Shown piece after piece: positions 45,092 to 54,619 of a stretch of 64,000 nt of DNA; the first letter of the stretch is position 1, and each line of letters begins with the position of its first letter. The stretch lies in assembly GCA_947479935.1 (NCBI GenBank), contig CANKBG010000007.1, positions 1-64,000 on the forward strand, read 5' to 3'. The notes beneath the pieces are model-generated. The model was given only the letters and a program-made list of their open reading frames with translations, had not been told where the DNA came from and did no database searches. This DNA comes from Comamonadaceae bacterium. Its GTDB lineage: Bacteria; Pseudomonadota; Gammaproteobacteria; Burkholderiales; Burkholderiaceae_C. The translations under genes and the position numbers were made by a program.

Positions 45092-47716
45092 ATGAGCACA
45101 CCTGTTATTTCTGTTGCTGAAATTCGCAAAACATTCCTCGACTTTTTTGCGTCCAAAGGACATACCGTGGTGGCGTCTAGCCCCTTGGTGCCTGGCAACG
45201 ACCCCACCTTGATGTTCACCAACTCTGGAATGGTTCAGTTCAAGGATGTTTTTTTGGGCTCTGACAAACGCAGTTATGTGCGAGCCGCTTCGGTTCAAGC
45301 TTGTTTGCGCGCAGGTGGCAAGCACAACGATTTGGAAAATGTGGGCTACACCGCACGTCACCATACCTTTTTTGAAATGTTGGGAAACTGGAGCTTTGGC
45401 GATTACTTCAAGCGCGACAGTTTGAAGTGGGCTTGGGAATTGCTCACGCAGGTTTACAAATTGCCTGCCGACAAATTGTGGGCCACAGTCTACATTGAGG
45501 ACGACGAAGCCTACGACATTTGGACTAAAGAAATTGGACTGCCTCCCGAGCGTGTGGTGCGGATTGGCGACAACAAAGGCGGGCGCTACATGTCCGACAA
45601 TTTTTGGATGATGGCTGACACCGGTCCGTGTGGCCCTTGCTCTGAAATTTTTTACGATCACGGCCCCGATATTGCGGGCGGCCCGCCTGGCAGCCCTGAG
45701 CAAGACGGCGATCGCTACATTGAAATTTGGAACAACGTGTTCATGCAGTTCGACATGCAACCTGACGGCAGTGTGAAAAACTTGCCCGCACCCTGCGTTG
45801 ACACGGGCATGGGCTTAGAGCGATTGGCCGCCATTCTTCAGCACGTGCACAGCAATTACGAAATTGATATTTTTGAGGCACTCATCAAAGCGGCATCGCG
45901 CGAAACGGGCTGCACCGATTTACAAAACAAATCATTGCGCGTGATTGCGGACCACATTCGCGCCACAGCCTTCTTGGTGAGTGATGGTGTGGTGCCCAGC
46001 AACGAAGGCCGCGGCTATGTGCAGCGCCGCATTGTGCGTCGTGCCATTCGTCATGGTTACAAACTCGGTCAGAAAACACCTTTCTTTCACAAGTTGGTGC
46101 CTGACTTGGTCAAGCTGATGGGCGCGGCTTATCCCAGCTTGGCATCTCAAGAAAAACGCATCACCGATATTTTGAAAGCGGAAGAAGAGCGCTTCTTTGA
46201 AACCCTTGAAGTAGGCATGCAGATTTTGGACGCAGCCCTTGAAGGCGGCGTCAAAGTGCTGCCTGGTGAAGTCGCCTTTAAGTTGCACGATACCTATGGC
46301 TTCCCATTGGACTTATCTGCCGACGTTTGCCGCGAGCGCGATTTGAGCGTCGACGAAGCTGGCTTTGCAGCGGCCATGGAGCGTCAAAAGTCCCAAGCCC
46401 GTGCGGCAGGTAAATTTAAAATGGACCGTGCCTTGGAATACACCGGCGCTGGCAACATCTTCGTTGGGTACGACGAATTGCAAGCTACCGCCAAAGTGTT
46501 GGCGCTGTATGTGGATGGCACACCTGCAAGTGAACTGAAGGCTGGCCAAAACGGCGTGGTGGTGTTGGACACCACCCCTTTCTATGCAGAGTCGGGCGGT
46601 CAAGTGGGTGATCAAGGTCTATTGCAAACTGCTGGGGCCAAATTTGAAGTGGCCGACACCTTGAAAATCAAAGCCGATGTGTTTGGTCATCATGGCGAGT
46701 TGCTGCAGGGTAGCTTGAAAGTGGGCGACGCTGTGCAAGCACAAGTCAATATTGAAGTGCGTGCAGCCACCGTGCGCAACCACTCCGCCACCCACTTGAT
46801 GCACAAAGCGTTGCGTGAAGTGTTGGGCGATCATGTACAGCAAAAAGGCTCCTTGGTGAACGCAGAGCGGACTCGTTTTGACTTTGCGCATAACTCACCC
46901 ATGACTGACGAACAAATTTTGGCCATTGAAGCCAAAGTGAATCAAGAAATTTGGGCCAATCCCGCCACGCACGCGCGCGTGATGGACATTGAGGCGGCTC
47001 AAAAAATCGGTGCCATGATGTTGTTTGGCGAGAAGTACGGCGAGACGGTGCGCGTCTTGGACATCGGTTCTAGCCGAGAGTTGTGCGGTGGCGTGCACGT
47101 GAACCGCACCGGTGACATTGGTTTGTTCAAAGTGGTGGCAGAAAGCGGCGTGGCTGCGGGTGTGCGACGCATTGAAGCCGTGACGGGCGGTCATGCGCTT
47201 GCTTACTTGCAGTCATTGGAGTCTACAGTTTCCAAGGCTGCTGGCAGTCTGAAAGCATCGCCGGCTGAACTGAACAGCCGCATTGCCCAAGTCTTGGACC
47301 AAGTGAAATCCTTAGAAAAAGAAATGGCTGCGCTTAAAGGCAAATTGGCTTCGTCGCAAGGCGATGAGATCATGACGCAGGCTGTAGATGTTAAAGGCGT
47401 CAAAGTGCTGTCAGCATTGTTGCCTGGAGCCGATGCCAAAACATTGCGCGACACCATGGACAAGTTGAAAGACAAACTCAAAACCGCCGTCATCGTTCTG
47501 GCCGCTGTGGATGGTGGCAAAGTTCAATTGGCGGCTGGCGTCACGTCAGATACCACAGGCAAAGTAAAGGCGGGTGAGTTGGTCAACTTTGTGGCTCAGC
47601 AAGTGGGCGGCAAAGGCGGCGGTAAGTCAGATATGGCCATGGCGGGTGGTACTGATGCCACCAACCTGAATGCGGCTTTGGGCGGTGTGCAGGCTTGGGT
47701 GACAGAGCGTTTGTGA
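45092..47716 (+). CDS. alaS: alanyl-tRNA synthetase
   Basis: An 874-aa class II synthetase, normal length. The catalytic core starts at [18 protein letters not shown] with [16 protein letters not shown] (motif 2). The editing domain has [13 protein letters not shown] (HxxxH) and ELCGGVHV (CxxxH), and the C-Ala tail ends with [18 protein letters not shown] 45092 is chosen over an in-frame 45047 ATG, which would add 15 atypical residues and sits on the -10 box. Confidence 0.97.
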   Translation: MSTPVISVAEIRKTFLDFFASKGHTVVASSPLVPGNDPTLMFTNSGMVQFKDVFLGSDKRSYVRAASVQACLRAGGKHNDLENVGYTARHHTFFEMLGNWSFGDYFKRDSLKWAWELLTQVYKLPADKLWATVYIEDDEAYDIWTKEIGLPPERVVRIGDNKGGRYMSDNFWMMADTGPCGPCSEIFYDHGPDIAGGPPGSPEQDGDRYIEIWNNVFMQFDMQPDGSVKNLPAPCVDTGMGLERLAAILQHVHSNYEIDIFEALIKAASRETGCTDLQNKSLRVIADHIRATAFLVSDGVVPSNEGRGYVQRRIVRRAIRHGYKLGQKTPFFHKLVPDLVKLMGAAYPSLASQEKRITDILKAEEERFFETLEVGMQILDAALEGGVKVLPGEVAFKLHDTYGFPLDLSADVCRERDLSVDEAGFAAAMERQKSQARAAGKFKMDRALEYTGAGNIFVGYDELQATAKVLALYVDGTPASELKAGQNGVVVLDTTPFYAESGGQVGDQGLLQTAGAKFEVADTLKIKADVFGHHGELLQGSLKVGDAVQAQVNIEVRAATVRNHSATHLMHKALREVLGDHVQQKGSLVNAERTRFDFAHNSPMTDEQILAIEAKVNQEIWANPATHARVMDIEAAQKIGAMMLFGEKYGETVRVLDIGSSRELCGGVHVNRTGDIGLFKVVAESGVAAGVRRIEAVTGGHALAYLQSLESTVSKAAGSLKASPAELNSRIAQVLDQVKSLEKEMAALKGKLASSQGDEIMTQAVDVKGVKVLSALLPGADAKTLRDTMDKLKDKLKTAVIVLAAVDGGKVQLAAGVTSDTTGKVKAGELVNFVAQQVGGKGGGKSDMAMAGGTDATNLNAALGGVQAWVTERL

Positions 47717-47719
47717 TTT

Positions 47720-48709
47720 TTATCGCAAAGCTGCCAATTGCCTTGAGCTTTGGAAACTTTTTGAAGTGCCAGTCACAGGATCTTTGAAAGCGATTGCTCT
47801 GGCTAACAGCTGCAAAGGCGCATTGAAATCATCGTCTTCATTAGCGTCTCTCAGTACTTCAGGATAAAACTGATCGTTCATCAAAGGCAATCCTAAGGCA
47901 TTCATATGGACGCGCAACTGATGGCGTTGACCGGTCACAGGTTTCAGTAAATATCTGGCCAGCGGCGTTGCGCTTGCGTTGTCATGGGTTGATTCAATCA
48001 AATGGGTGTGCAATCGCTCGACGCAATCCATCCAAGTTTCACTGTTGAACTCTGATGAGTCTTGATGCTCGAGGCTGGCAACTTCACGCATCCTGAAAAA
48101 CTGCGAGTCTTCTAGCACCATGCTGCGATAAACAAGCGGAAATTGGAGAGGGCGTGCAGAAGTTTCAGGCGCCCCCGCAATGGCTTCATAGGTTTTCTCA
48201 ACCTGCTGAAGTCTGAACAATTCTTGGTAGGCATTGCGATCTTGTGCACGAACACTGAACAGCACCAAGCCAGCTGTTTCTCGGTCGATCCGGTGCAGGG
48301 GAGAGAGCTCTGGCAAATTCAATTGATGCTTGAGTTGAACCAACAAGCTTTGTTGAACATAACGGCCGCCAGGCGTGACGGGCATGAAGTGCGGTTTGTC
48401 GGCCACCACCAAATGGTCATCTTGAAAAATAACTTTTGCTTGGAACGGTAAAACGGGTTCGTTTTGAATGCTGCGGTAGTAGTGAAGATGAGATTCAGGA
48501 CGCAGACTGTCTTGTGGTGCCATTTCGCGCCCCGCAGCATTCAAAATTTCACCTGCTTCAAATCTCTGCTGCCATTCTTCGCGAGAAATAGCACTGAATT
48601 TTTGCGTTAAAAATTCAATGGCACACAGCGTTGTGTTGGCGGGAATGCCCACCGTGCTGGGGCCCACACCATTTTTAACCGGCGGCTTAAATCCGTTTGA
48701 AGACGACAT
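47720..48709 (-). CDS. RluA-family pseudouridine synthase with N-terminal extension
   Basis: A 329-aa protein. The catalytic aspartate is in [16 protein letters not shown], with [11 protein letters not shown] and [18 protein letters not shown]. The N-terminal about 75 residues ([23 protein letters not shown]) look like an S4-type RNA-binding domain. In E. coli terms it is between RluC/D and TruC; the exact target RNA cannot be told. Its start lies 23 bp inside trmB, so they are coupled. Confidence 0.87.
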   Translation of the reverse strand: MSSSNGFKPPVKNGVGPSTVGIPANTTLCAIEFLTQKFSAISREEWQQRFEAGEILNAAGREMAPQDSLRPESHLHYYRSIQNEPVLPFQAKVIFQDDHLVVADKPHFMPVTPGGRYVQQSLLVQLKHQLNLPELSPLHRIDRETAGLVLFSVRAQDRNAYQELFRLQQVEKTYEAIAGAPETSARPLQFPLVYRSMVLEDSQFFRMREVASLEHQDSSEFNSETWMDCVERLHTHLIESTHDNASATPLARYLLKPVTGQRHQLRVHMNALGLPLMNDQFYPEVLRDANEDDDFNAPLQLLARAIAFKDPVTGTSKSFQSSRQLAALR

Positions 48710-49424
48710 CCCACACACCATGTCCTAATTTTAAGCCACGATTTTCAAATTTGGTGAGAGGGCGATAGTCGGGTTTGACTGCATAGCCGCCTTGCTCGGC
48801 GGATGCGGTGTTCCGAAGCATAGGCTCCGCATTGAGCACTTCCAATATTTGCACCGCATAAGGTTCCCAATCGGTAGCGCAATGCATGTAAGCGCTGGGC
48901 TTTAAGCGTGCTGCCAATTTGGCGACCAGCGGACTCTGAATCAGGCGACGTTTGTTGTGTCGTGACTTGTGCCAAGGATCGGGAAAAAAAATATGTACGC
49001 CATCTAACGATGCCAATGGCAACATGTTATCGATTACCTCAACAGCATCGTGTTGCAAGATGCGAATGTTTTGAATGTCTTGTTCACCAATTCGTTTGAG
49101 CAAGGCGCCCACGCCGGGTTCGTGGACTTCGCAGCATAAAAAGTGATCGGAAGGGCGAATCTTGGCGATGTGAGCGGTGGCTTCGCCCATGCCAAAGCCA
49201 ATTTCTAAAATGACTGGGGCTGGCGCCGCTGTTAAGTCCTGCACGGCAAACGCCTTGGCCATGTTCAAAGGTTCTGGTGCATAGGTCAGTAAAAACTCAG
49301 GGCCCCAAACTTCAAAAGCTTTGGCTTGGCCTGTAGTGGTGCGGCCAGCGCGCTTCACAAAGCTCTTGATGTTTTTGGGAAAAGCGACCGAGGCCGGCGC
49401 TAGGTTGAAAGAGTCAGAAGTCAT
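48687..49424 (-). CDS. trmB: tRNA (guanine-N7)-methyltransferase
   Basis: A 245-aa SAM-dependent enzyme methylating G46 of t[19 protein letters not shown] is the SAM loop, and [21 protein letters not shown] is the diagnostic TrmB motif, followed by [19 protein letters not shown]. It begins 9 bp after gluQ and overlaps the pseudouridine synthase gene. Confidence 0.95.
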   Translation of the reverse strand: MTSDSFNLAPASVAFPKNIKSFVKRAGRTTTGQAKAFEVWGPEFLLTYAPEPLNMAKAFAVQDLTAAPAPVILEIGFGMGEATAHIAKIRPSDHFLCCEVHEPGVGALLKRIGEQDIQNIRILQHDAVEVIDNMLPLASLDGVHIFFPDPWHKSRHNKRRLIQSPLVAKLAARLKPSAYMHCATDWEPYAVQILEVLNAEPMLRNTASAEQGGYAVKPDYRPLTKFENRGLKLGHGVWDVVFKRI

Positions 49425-49433
49425 GCACAGATT

Positions 49434-50357
49434 TTAAGGGGTGACGGGCACGTACTTTTGCGCCCAATCACGGGCCCAGATGCGGAGGGCTTCCTCGAGG
49501 GCTTGATGGTCGTCAGAAGACTTTGTCAGCCTGCTTAAGCCTAGTGCATTTGCCGCTGCCTGCAGTGCCAGCCAGACATCCTTCGGTGAATTTAAATTCA
49601 AAGCCTCGGCACTATGTTGCTTAGACAGCTTTTCGCCGTTGGCGGCCAATACCAATGGTGTGTGCAGGTAGTGTGGATGTTCAAAATCCAGCGCTTCTTG
49701 CAGTAAGTATTGACGTGCCGTGTTGTCCGTCAGGTCTTCACCTCGCACCACATGCGTGATGCCTTGTGCCGCATCGTCCACCACCACGGCCAGTTGATAA
49801 GCCCACAAGCCATCGGCGCGCTGTAAGACAAAGTCACCCACTTTTTCTTGAACATTTTGGAACTGAGCGCCTAGTCGACGATCGGTCCAATGAACTTCAG
49901 GGCTGCCGCGCCATGCGCTCCATTGCGCCACGTTGAAGCGCCAAGCCCTTGCAGCTTTGCCGTTTAAACCACTTCTGCAGGTGCCGGGATAAACCGCTGC
50001 TTTGTGCCGTTCCAAACTCAAGCCTAGAGAAAATTGTTGGTCCTCAATTTCTTTGCGGGTGCAAGCACACGGATAGGCCAAGCCTTTTGCAATCAGTTGA
50101 TCTAGTGCTTGTTGATAGTGTGTTTTTCTTTGTGACTGACAAACGACTTCGCCATCAGAGTGGAGTCCACACAAAGCAAGTTGTTTCAATATCGTGGCAG
50201 CAGCGCCGTCAATGCATCGTGGTCCATCCACATCTTCTATGCGAATCCACCACTCGCCTTGATGAGCCCGAGCATCTAGCCAACTGGCCAGTGCCGCCAC
50301 CAGCGAACCTGCATGCAACTCACCCGTGGGTGAGGGCGCAAATCTTCCGCGAACCAT
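49434..50357 (-). CDS. gluQ: glutamyl-Q tRNA(Asp) synthetase
   Basis: A 307-aa truncated glutamyl-tRNA-synthetase paralogue lacking the anticodon-binding domain. It attaches glutamate to queuosine 34 of tRNA-Asp. The class I motifs are [15 protein letters not shown] (HIGH-equivalent) and [13 protein letters not shown] (KMSKS-equivalent). The zinc-type cysteines are in [10 protein letters not shown] and later CRSG. It begins 6 bp after the FAD oxidoreductase gene. Confidence 0.95.
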   Translation of the reverse strand: MVRGRFAPSPTGELHAGSLVAALASWLDARAHQGEWWIRIEDVDGPRCIDGAAATILKQLALCGLHSDGEVVCQSQRKTHYQQALDQLIAKGLAYPCACTRKEIEDQQFSLGLSLERHKAAVYPGTCRSGLNGKAARAWRFNVAQWSAWRGSPEVHWTDRRLGAQFQNVQEKVGDFVLQRADGLWAYQLAVVVDDAAQGITHVVRGEDLTDNTARQYLLQEALDFEHPHYLHTPLVLAANGEKLSKQHSAEALNLNSPKDVWLALQAAANALGLSRLTKSSDDHQALEEALRIWARDWAQKYVPVTP

Positions 50358-50363
50358 TCAGCG

Positions 50364-51428
50364 TTAAAGAGCTGCGAGCGCCAGTTCCAAGCCGGAAATG
50401 AACGCATCTTCCACACGGTTGCCAATGCACCAGTCGCCACACAAACCAATGCCTTGCGCTGTGCTTAGCATGTGTGTGGCACCTAAGGGTTGCAATGTTT
50501 TGGCAAAGCGCCACCGGTGCACCTTCACGTGTGCAGGTGTAGCGCGAATGCCAGTAATTTCTGAAAACGCTTTGAGCAATTTGGCTTCAACGCGTTCGGG
50601 CGCATCTTCCAAATGTTCTTGCGACCAAGCTGCACTGGCTTGTACGGTCCAGCGTTCAATCAGGTCGCGGCCAGGCTTGGACGATTCTCGTGCCAGCCAT
50701 GCCACACGGTGATGCACGCTTCGTGCGGCGTTCCATTGTGGTCCTAGGGTAATGAGGCCGGGTTGGACTGCATTGGGAAATGCCACCATCAGGGTCCAGC
50801 AAGGTGCGACTTGCACCTTGGCCAGGGCCTCGGCGTTTTCCATTTTGATTTTCGAGTGGCGCAGCAAGTCAATCGCTTGATCGGAGGGAATGGCTAACAG
50901 CACTTGGTCAAAGCCACAGAACACCGATTGCGCGCCTTCAGGCTCTTCGCTGTGCAGCTGCCATTGATTGGGGTGCAGTGTGTCGCGTTCTATTTTGAAA
51001 ATGCGAGATTCAAAATGCAGGGTGTCTGTTTTGACCAAGGGCAGGGCCCAAGCTTTGACCAAGGCGTTCATGCCCGGTGTCGCCACCCAATGTTTGTCAT
51101 GTGTGTTTCGCGCAGCTTCCACCAAACGGCCCATGGCATCTAAAACCCTCACCGCATTGGCACTCCATGGCTTGCAAATGTTGGGGGTGGTGGCCAAAGC
51201 TTGTTCAAAGCGTTGATCACGCACAGTGAAATATTGCGCACCATGATCAAAATTGCCAAAAGTAGAAGCGCGAGTGGCCATCCGTCCACTGGTACCCTTG
51301 CTTTTTTCAAATACCGTCACCCGGTGTCCAGCTTGCATGAGGGTGCGTGCGCAGGCAATACCCGCCATACCGGCACCTATGATGGCGAAATTTTGCGTGG
51401 ATTTTTGTGGTGCGTTTGGTTTTGTCAT
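50364..51428 (-). CDS. renalase-like NAD(P)/FAD-dependent oxidoreductase
   Basis: A 354-aa FAD protein: NFAIIGAGMAGIACARTLMQAGHRVTVFEKSKGTSGRMATR is the dinucleotide-binding start, FDHGAQYFTVRD is typical of the renalase-like branch, and GLCGDWCIGNRVEDAFISGLELA closes the FAD site. Bacterial renalase-like enzymes oxidise abnormal NAD(P)H isomers or similar; substrate here unknown. It begins 9 bp after the LysR gene and is followed closely by gluQ. Confidence 0.87.
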   Translation of the reverse strand: MTKPNAPQKSTQNFAIIGAGMAGIACARTLMQAGHRVTVFEKSKGTSGRMATRASTFGNFDHGAQYFTVRDQRFEQALATTPNICKPWSANAVRVLDAMGRLVEAARNTHDKHWVATPGMNALVKAWALPLVKTDTLHFESRIFKIERDTLHPNQWQLHSEEPEGAQSVFCGFDQVLLAIPSDQAIDLLRHSKIKMENAEALAKVQVAPCWTLMVAFPNAVQPGLITLGPQWNAARSVHHRVAWLARESSKPGRDLIERWTVQASAAWSQEHLEDAPERVEAKLLKAFSEITGIRATPAHVKVHRWRFAKTLQPLGATHMLSTAQGIGLCGDWCIGNRVEDAFISGLELALAAL

Positions 51429-51437
51429 GGGGCTACT

Positions 51438-52382
51438 CTACACGCGATGGTGGGGTTGGAGCAATGCTTGTTTGGTGATGTCTTGTTTCAACTGCGACAA
51501 CCACCAAGTTAATGCATGCCCCTCGCTTTTGCGACCGGGATTGCGCCATGCAAATTCAACGGGGTTGATCCGAGTGACGCGACTGACTTTTTTGGCCACC
51601 AGACGCCCAGTATCGAGATAGGGCTTGGCCAAGCTCACGGGCAGAAAGCCACCGCCCAAGCCTCTCAGCTGGGCCTCTAGTTTGCTTGGCATGTCTGGGA
51701 CAGTGAAGACATCCTGGCCGCCCAAAAGACCAATGGTGACCCCTTCACCTTGGGGAACCGAGTCGGCCACAGCCACGGCCCTGTGTTGCTGAATAACGGC
51801 GTCGCTTAAAGGTTCTGCGGCCTTGGCCAGCGGGTGATGGGGTGCAACTGCATAGACAAATTGAACTTGTCCCAATGATTCGTGCAGAATCCCAGTGTGA
51901 CTGGCGGGCGTCATAAAAACACCGATCGCCAGGTCTGCCTGGCCCGATTTCAATGCCGCCAAAGTACCTGACAAAGTTTCATATCGAATACGCAGCCGCG
52001 TGGGGGGATTGAGGGCAAGAAAGCCTTCGCAAAGCTCCATCAGGACAGAGCGAGAAATGATGCTGTCGACGGCCACCGTAAAGACAGACTCCCAACCAGT
52101 GGCCACGCGTTTGACGCGGTTTGCCAAAGCGTCTACGTCGTGAATCAGCCGTTCAGCTTCCCTCAGCAATTCTTTGCCAGCCTCTGTGGGTTTGGCCTGA
52201 CGGCTGCTTCGGTCAAACAGCAAGACATCAAGAGCATCTTCAATTTGCCTCACGCGGTAGGTGAGAGCGCTAGGGACCAGGCCCCTTTGCCTGGCAGCTG
52301 CGGCAAAGCTGCCATTGGCCTCAATGGCCAGCAACATACCCAGGGCGTCAGGTGTGAGGAGGTCGCGGGGCGGTGTGGACAT
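51438..52382 (-). CDS. LysR-family transcriptional regulator
   Basis: A 314-aa regulator. The N-terminal winged HTH is FAAAARQRGLVPSALTYRVRQIEDALDVLLFDRSSRQAKPTEAGKELL; the effector domain follows from about residue 90. ATG 52382 is chosen, 5 bp from a dyad at 52388-52404. It reads divergently from a pirin and a flavodoxin gene, the usual LysR layout, so these are its likely targets; ligand unknown. It also heads a minus-strand run of FAD oxidoreductase, gluQ, trmB and a pseudouridine synthase. Confidence 0.92.
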   Translation of the reverse strand: MSTPPRDLLTPDALGMLLAIEANGSFAAAARQRGLVPSALTYRVRQIEDALDVLLFDRSSRQAKPTEAGKELLREAERLIHDVDALANRVKRVATGWESVFTVAVDSIISRSVLMELCEGFLALNPPTRLRIRYETLSGTLAALKSGQADLAIGVFMTPASHTGILHESLGQVQFVYAVAPHHPLAKAAEPLSDAVIQQHRAVAVADSVPQGEGVTIGLLGGQDVFTVPDMPSKLEAQLRGLGGGFLPVSLAKPYLDTGRLVAKKVSRVTRINPVEFAWRNPGRKSEGHALTWWLSQLKQDITKQALLQPHHRV

Positions 52383-52387
52383 TGGTA

Positions 52388-52404
52388 ATTCAAATAATTT
52401 GAAT
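52388..52404. promoter_or_regulatory. candidate LysR-type operator (T-N11-A dyad)
   Basis: The palindrome ATTCAAATAATTTGAAT is a perfect 7+7 bp inverted repeat around a 3-bp centre and contains T-N11-A (T52390, A52402), the LysR-family binding pattern. It lies right before the LysR start codon and 84 bp before pirin, consistent with autoregulation and control of the divergent genes. Confidence 0.55.
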
Positions 52405-52487
52405 GATAACGACAAATTATGATCTCTTTGTTGAAACTATTGCAATTTAAAGTTCAGCCATCGAATCTTTTTAAAGCAAAAAATTAA

Positions 52488-53192
52488 ATGATCCAAATTC
52501 GTTGTTCAGGTGAACGCGGTTATGCAGACCATGGCTGGCTCAAGTCGTTTCACAGTTTTTCATTTGCGGGTTACTACGACCCCGCCTTCATGGGTTGGGG
52601 TAATTTGCGCGTCATCAATGAAGATCGCATTGCCCCAGGCACGGGCTTTGGAACCCATGGCCACAAGGACATGGAAATCATCAGCTATGTGTTGTCTGGC
52701 AACTTGGCCCACAAAGACAACATGGGCAATGTCAAAGGCATTCCGCCAGGCGATGTGCAGCGCATGAGCGCAGGCAAAGGCGTGATGCACAGCGAGTTCA
52801 ACCATGCGGAGGGCGAGACCACGCACTTCTTTCAAATTTGGATTGAGCCCAATGTGCTGGGCATTGCGCCCAGTTATGAACAAAAAACAGTACCCAATGC
52901 CACCAAGCGCGGCGCCTTGAAGGTGGTGGCGTCACCTCAGGGTGAAGGCGACGCCGTCAAAATTTCAGCAGACGCTACTTTGTATGCGGGCTTGTTAGAT
53001 GGCGATGAAAAAGCAACTTTGGCCTTGAGCCCAGAACGCAAGGCCTATGTGCATCTCATTCGCGGCGAATTACAGGTGAATGGCCAAGCTTTGAAGGGTG
53101 GCGATGCCGCGCTCATTCAGGCTGAAACAAATCTTGAACTGACACACGGCAAGGATGCCGAGGTCTTGGTTTTTGACTTGGCTTCCCATTAA
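52488..53192 (+). CDS. pirin family protein (YhhW-like quercetinase)
   Basis: A 234-aa bicupin. The metal ligands lie in the first cupin: THGHKDMEIISYVLSG (two His) and GKGVMHSEFNH (His, Glu). RCSGERGYADHGWLKSFHSFSFAGYYDP and GWGNLRVINEDRI are typical of the pirins including E. coli YhhW, which has quercetin 2,3-dioxygenase activity in vitro; the physiological substrate is unknown. It is divergent from LysR and followed by a flavodoxin. Confidence 0.9.
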   Translation: MIQIRCSGERGYADHGWLKSFHSFSFAGYYDPAFMGWGNLRVINEDRIAPGTGFGTHGHKDMEIISYVLSGNLAHKDNMGNVKGIPPGDVQRMSAGKGVMHSEFNHAEGETTHFFQIWIEPNVLGIAPSYEQKTVPNATKRGALKVVASPQGEGDAVKISADATLYAGLLDGDEKATLALSPERKAYVHLIRGELQVNGQALKGGDAALIQAETNLELTHGKDAEVLVFDLASH

Positions 53193-53231
53193 TTTTGAAG
53201 CTTTAATTTTTATTTTTTCAGGAGTACTCAC

Positions 53232-53765
53232 ATGGCTAAATCAGTCGTTATTTATCATTCAGGTTACGGTCACACACAGCGCGTGGCGCAGTTCGTGGCA
53301 CAAGGGGCCAATGCAGCATTGATCGCCATCGATGCCGATGGCAACATCACCGATGTTGATTGGGAAGCTTTGGACGCAGCCGATGCCATCATCTTTGGGT
53401 CACCAACTTACATGGGCATGGCCTCTTGGCAATTTAAGAAGTTTGCCGATGCTTCTTCTAAGCGTTGGTTCACCAGTGCCTGGAAGGACAAAGTGGCCGG
53501 TGGCTTCACCATCTCAGCCAGCCCTAGCGGCGACAAGTTGTCCACTCTTCAATACTTCATTACCTTGTCCATGCAACAAGCCATGATATGGGTCGGCCAG
53601 CCTTCGCTGAACGATGGCACGCTGAACCGCATTGGTTCTAATTCAGGCGTGATGGCCCAAGTGGGCCCAACTAGCCCAGCTGAAGACATTCCACAGGGTG
53701 ACTTGGACACAGCCAAGGCATATGGTGCGCGTGTGGCTGCTGTTGCCGCCAAATTGCGCGGCTAA
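53232..53765 (+). CDS. flavodoxin-fold NAD(P)H-dependent oxidoreductase
   Basis: A 177-aa flavodoxin-like protein related to WrbA. IYHSGYGHTQRVAQFVAQGA is the FMN phosphate loop and IIFGSPTYMGMASWQFKKFAD the isoalloxazine loop. It is shorter than WrbA (about 198 aa). An AGGAG ribosome site precedes ATG 53232. Together with pirin upstream it forms a likely LysR-controlled redox pair. Confidence 0.88.
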   Translation: MAKSVVIYHSGYGHTQRVAQFVAQGANAALIAIDADGNITDVDWEALDAADAIIFGSPTYMGMASWQFKKFADASSKRWFTSAWKDKVAGGFTISASPSGDKLSTLQYFITLSMQQAMIWVGQPSLNDGTLNRIGSNSGVMAQVGPTSPAEDIPQGDLDTAKAYGARVAAVAAKLRG

Positions 53766-53818
53766 TCAGTTCTAAAACAGGTGCTGACATCAGTGCGTCC
53801 CACGTGGCCTCACTGTCT

Positions 53819-54574
53819 TTACTTTTGAAGCCCTTCAGTGGGCTTCACTGTTTCTAAAGAAGCGTTCACTGCACGGCGATCGTCAAACACAAAGCAATCG
53901 CCGTTATATTGCGAGCCATCAGTCTCTTCAAAATATTTCAAAATGCCACCCTCTAGTTGATAGGCGTGTGGCATTCCGTTTTGTTGCATGAAGATAGCCG
54001 CTTTTTCACAGCGAATACCGCCCGTGCAAAAACTGATGACCGTCTTGTCTTTCAACTCTTCCTTGTGGGCCATCAAGGCATCTGGAAATTCTGTGAATTT
54101 GGTGAGTCGCCAATCAATGGCGCCCTTGAAAGTGCCTTCGTCTACTTCATAGTCGTTGCGGGTGTCCAAAATGACCACAGGCCTGCCGTTGTCGTCAAAA
54201 CCCTGATCTAGCCACCGCTTGGCCGTGGCCGGCGTCACGGCTGGCGCTCGGCCTTCAGTGGGTCGAATGGTGGGGTGGTTCATCCGGATGATCTCGCCCT
54301 TGACCTTGACCAGCATTTTGTGAAAGGGGGGTTCATCTGACCAACTTTCCTTGGGCTTGATGTCAGCAAACCTAGGATCTGTGTGGAGTTCAGCCACAAA
54401 ACCTCTGACAGCCTCGGCGGGGCCTGCTAAAAATAAATTAATTCCTTCCTCGGCCAGCAAAATCGTGCCTTTCAGCGCGCGCTTCAGGCAGCGTTCCAAG
54501 AGAACGAGGCGCAGTTCCGCAGCGTCCGGCAGGGGCACGAACTTGTATGTGGAAATATTAAGAATTTTGTTCAC
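53819..54574 (-). CDS. trhO: tRNA uridine-34 hydroxylase, rhodanese family (GTG start)
   Basis: A 251-aa protein of the TrhO/YceA group, which makes 5-hydroxyuridine at wobble U34 of tRNAs using O2. NISTYKFVPLPDAAELR starts the N-terminal domain; AEEGINLFLAG and the rhodanese loop SFCTGGIRCEKAA with the catalytic Cys follow. The GTG at 54574 is chosen: relatives begin at this point, and the upstream ATGs lie across the dnaE start on the other strand. The start-to-start distance to dnaE is 45 bp. Confidence 0.92.
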   Translation of the reverse strand: MNKILNISTYKFVPLPDAAELRLVLLERCLKRALKGTILLAEEGINLFLAGPAEAVRGFVAELHTDPRFADIKPKESWSDEPPFHKMLVKVKGEIIRMNHPTIRPTEGRAPAVTPATAKRWLDQGFDDNGRPVVILDTRNDYEVDEGTFKGAIDWRLTKFTEFPDALMAHKEELKDKTVISFCTGGIRCEKAAIFMQQNGMPHAYQLEGGILKYFEETDGSQYNGDCFVFDDRRAVNASLETVKPTEGLQK

Positions 54575-54619
54575 CCCCGTATTGTAGAAAACATCCAAAG
54601 CAGCTTCTACAATGGGCTC

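Noticed and set aside
45023..45760. 245-codon frame antisense to alaS
   Set aside because: Shadow of alaS codon usage; no recognisable domain.
53766..53818. Possible terminator between the flavodoxin and trhO
   Set aside because: CAGTG/CACTG arms with a long loop are too weak for a reliable call.
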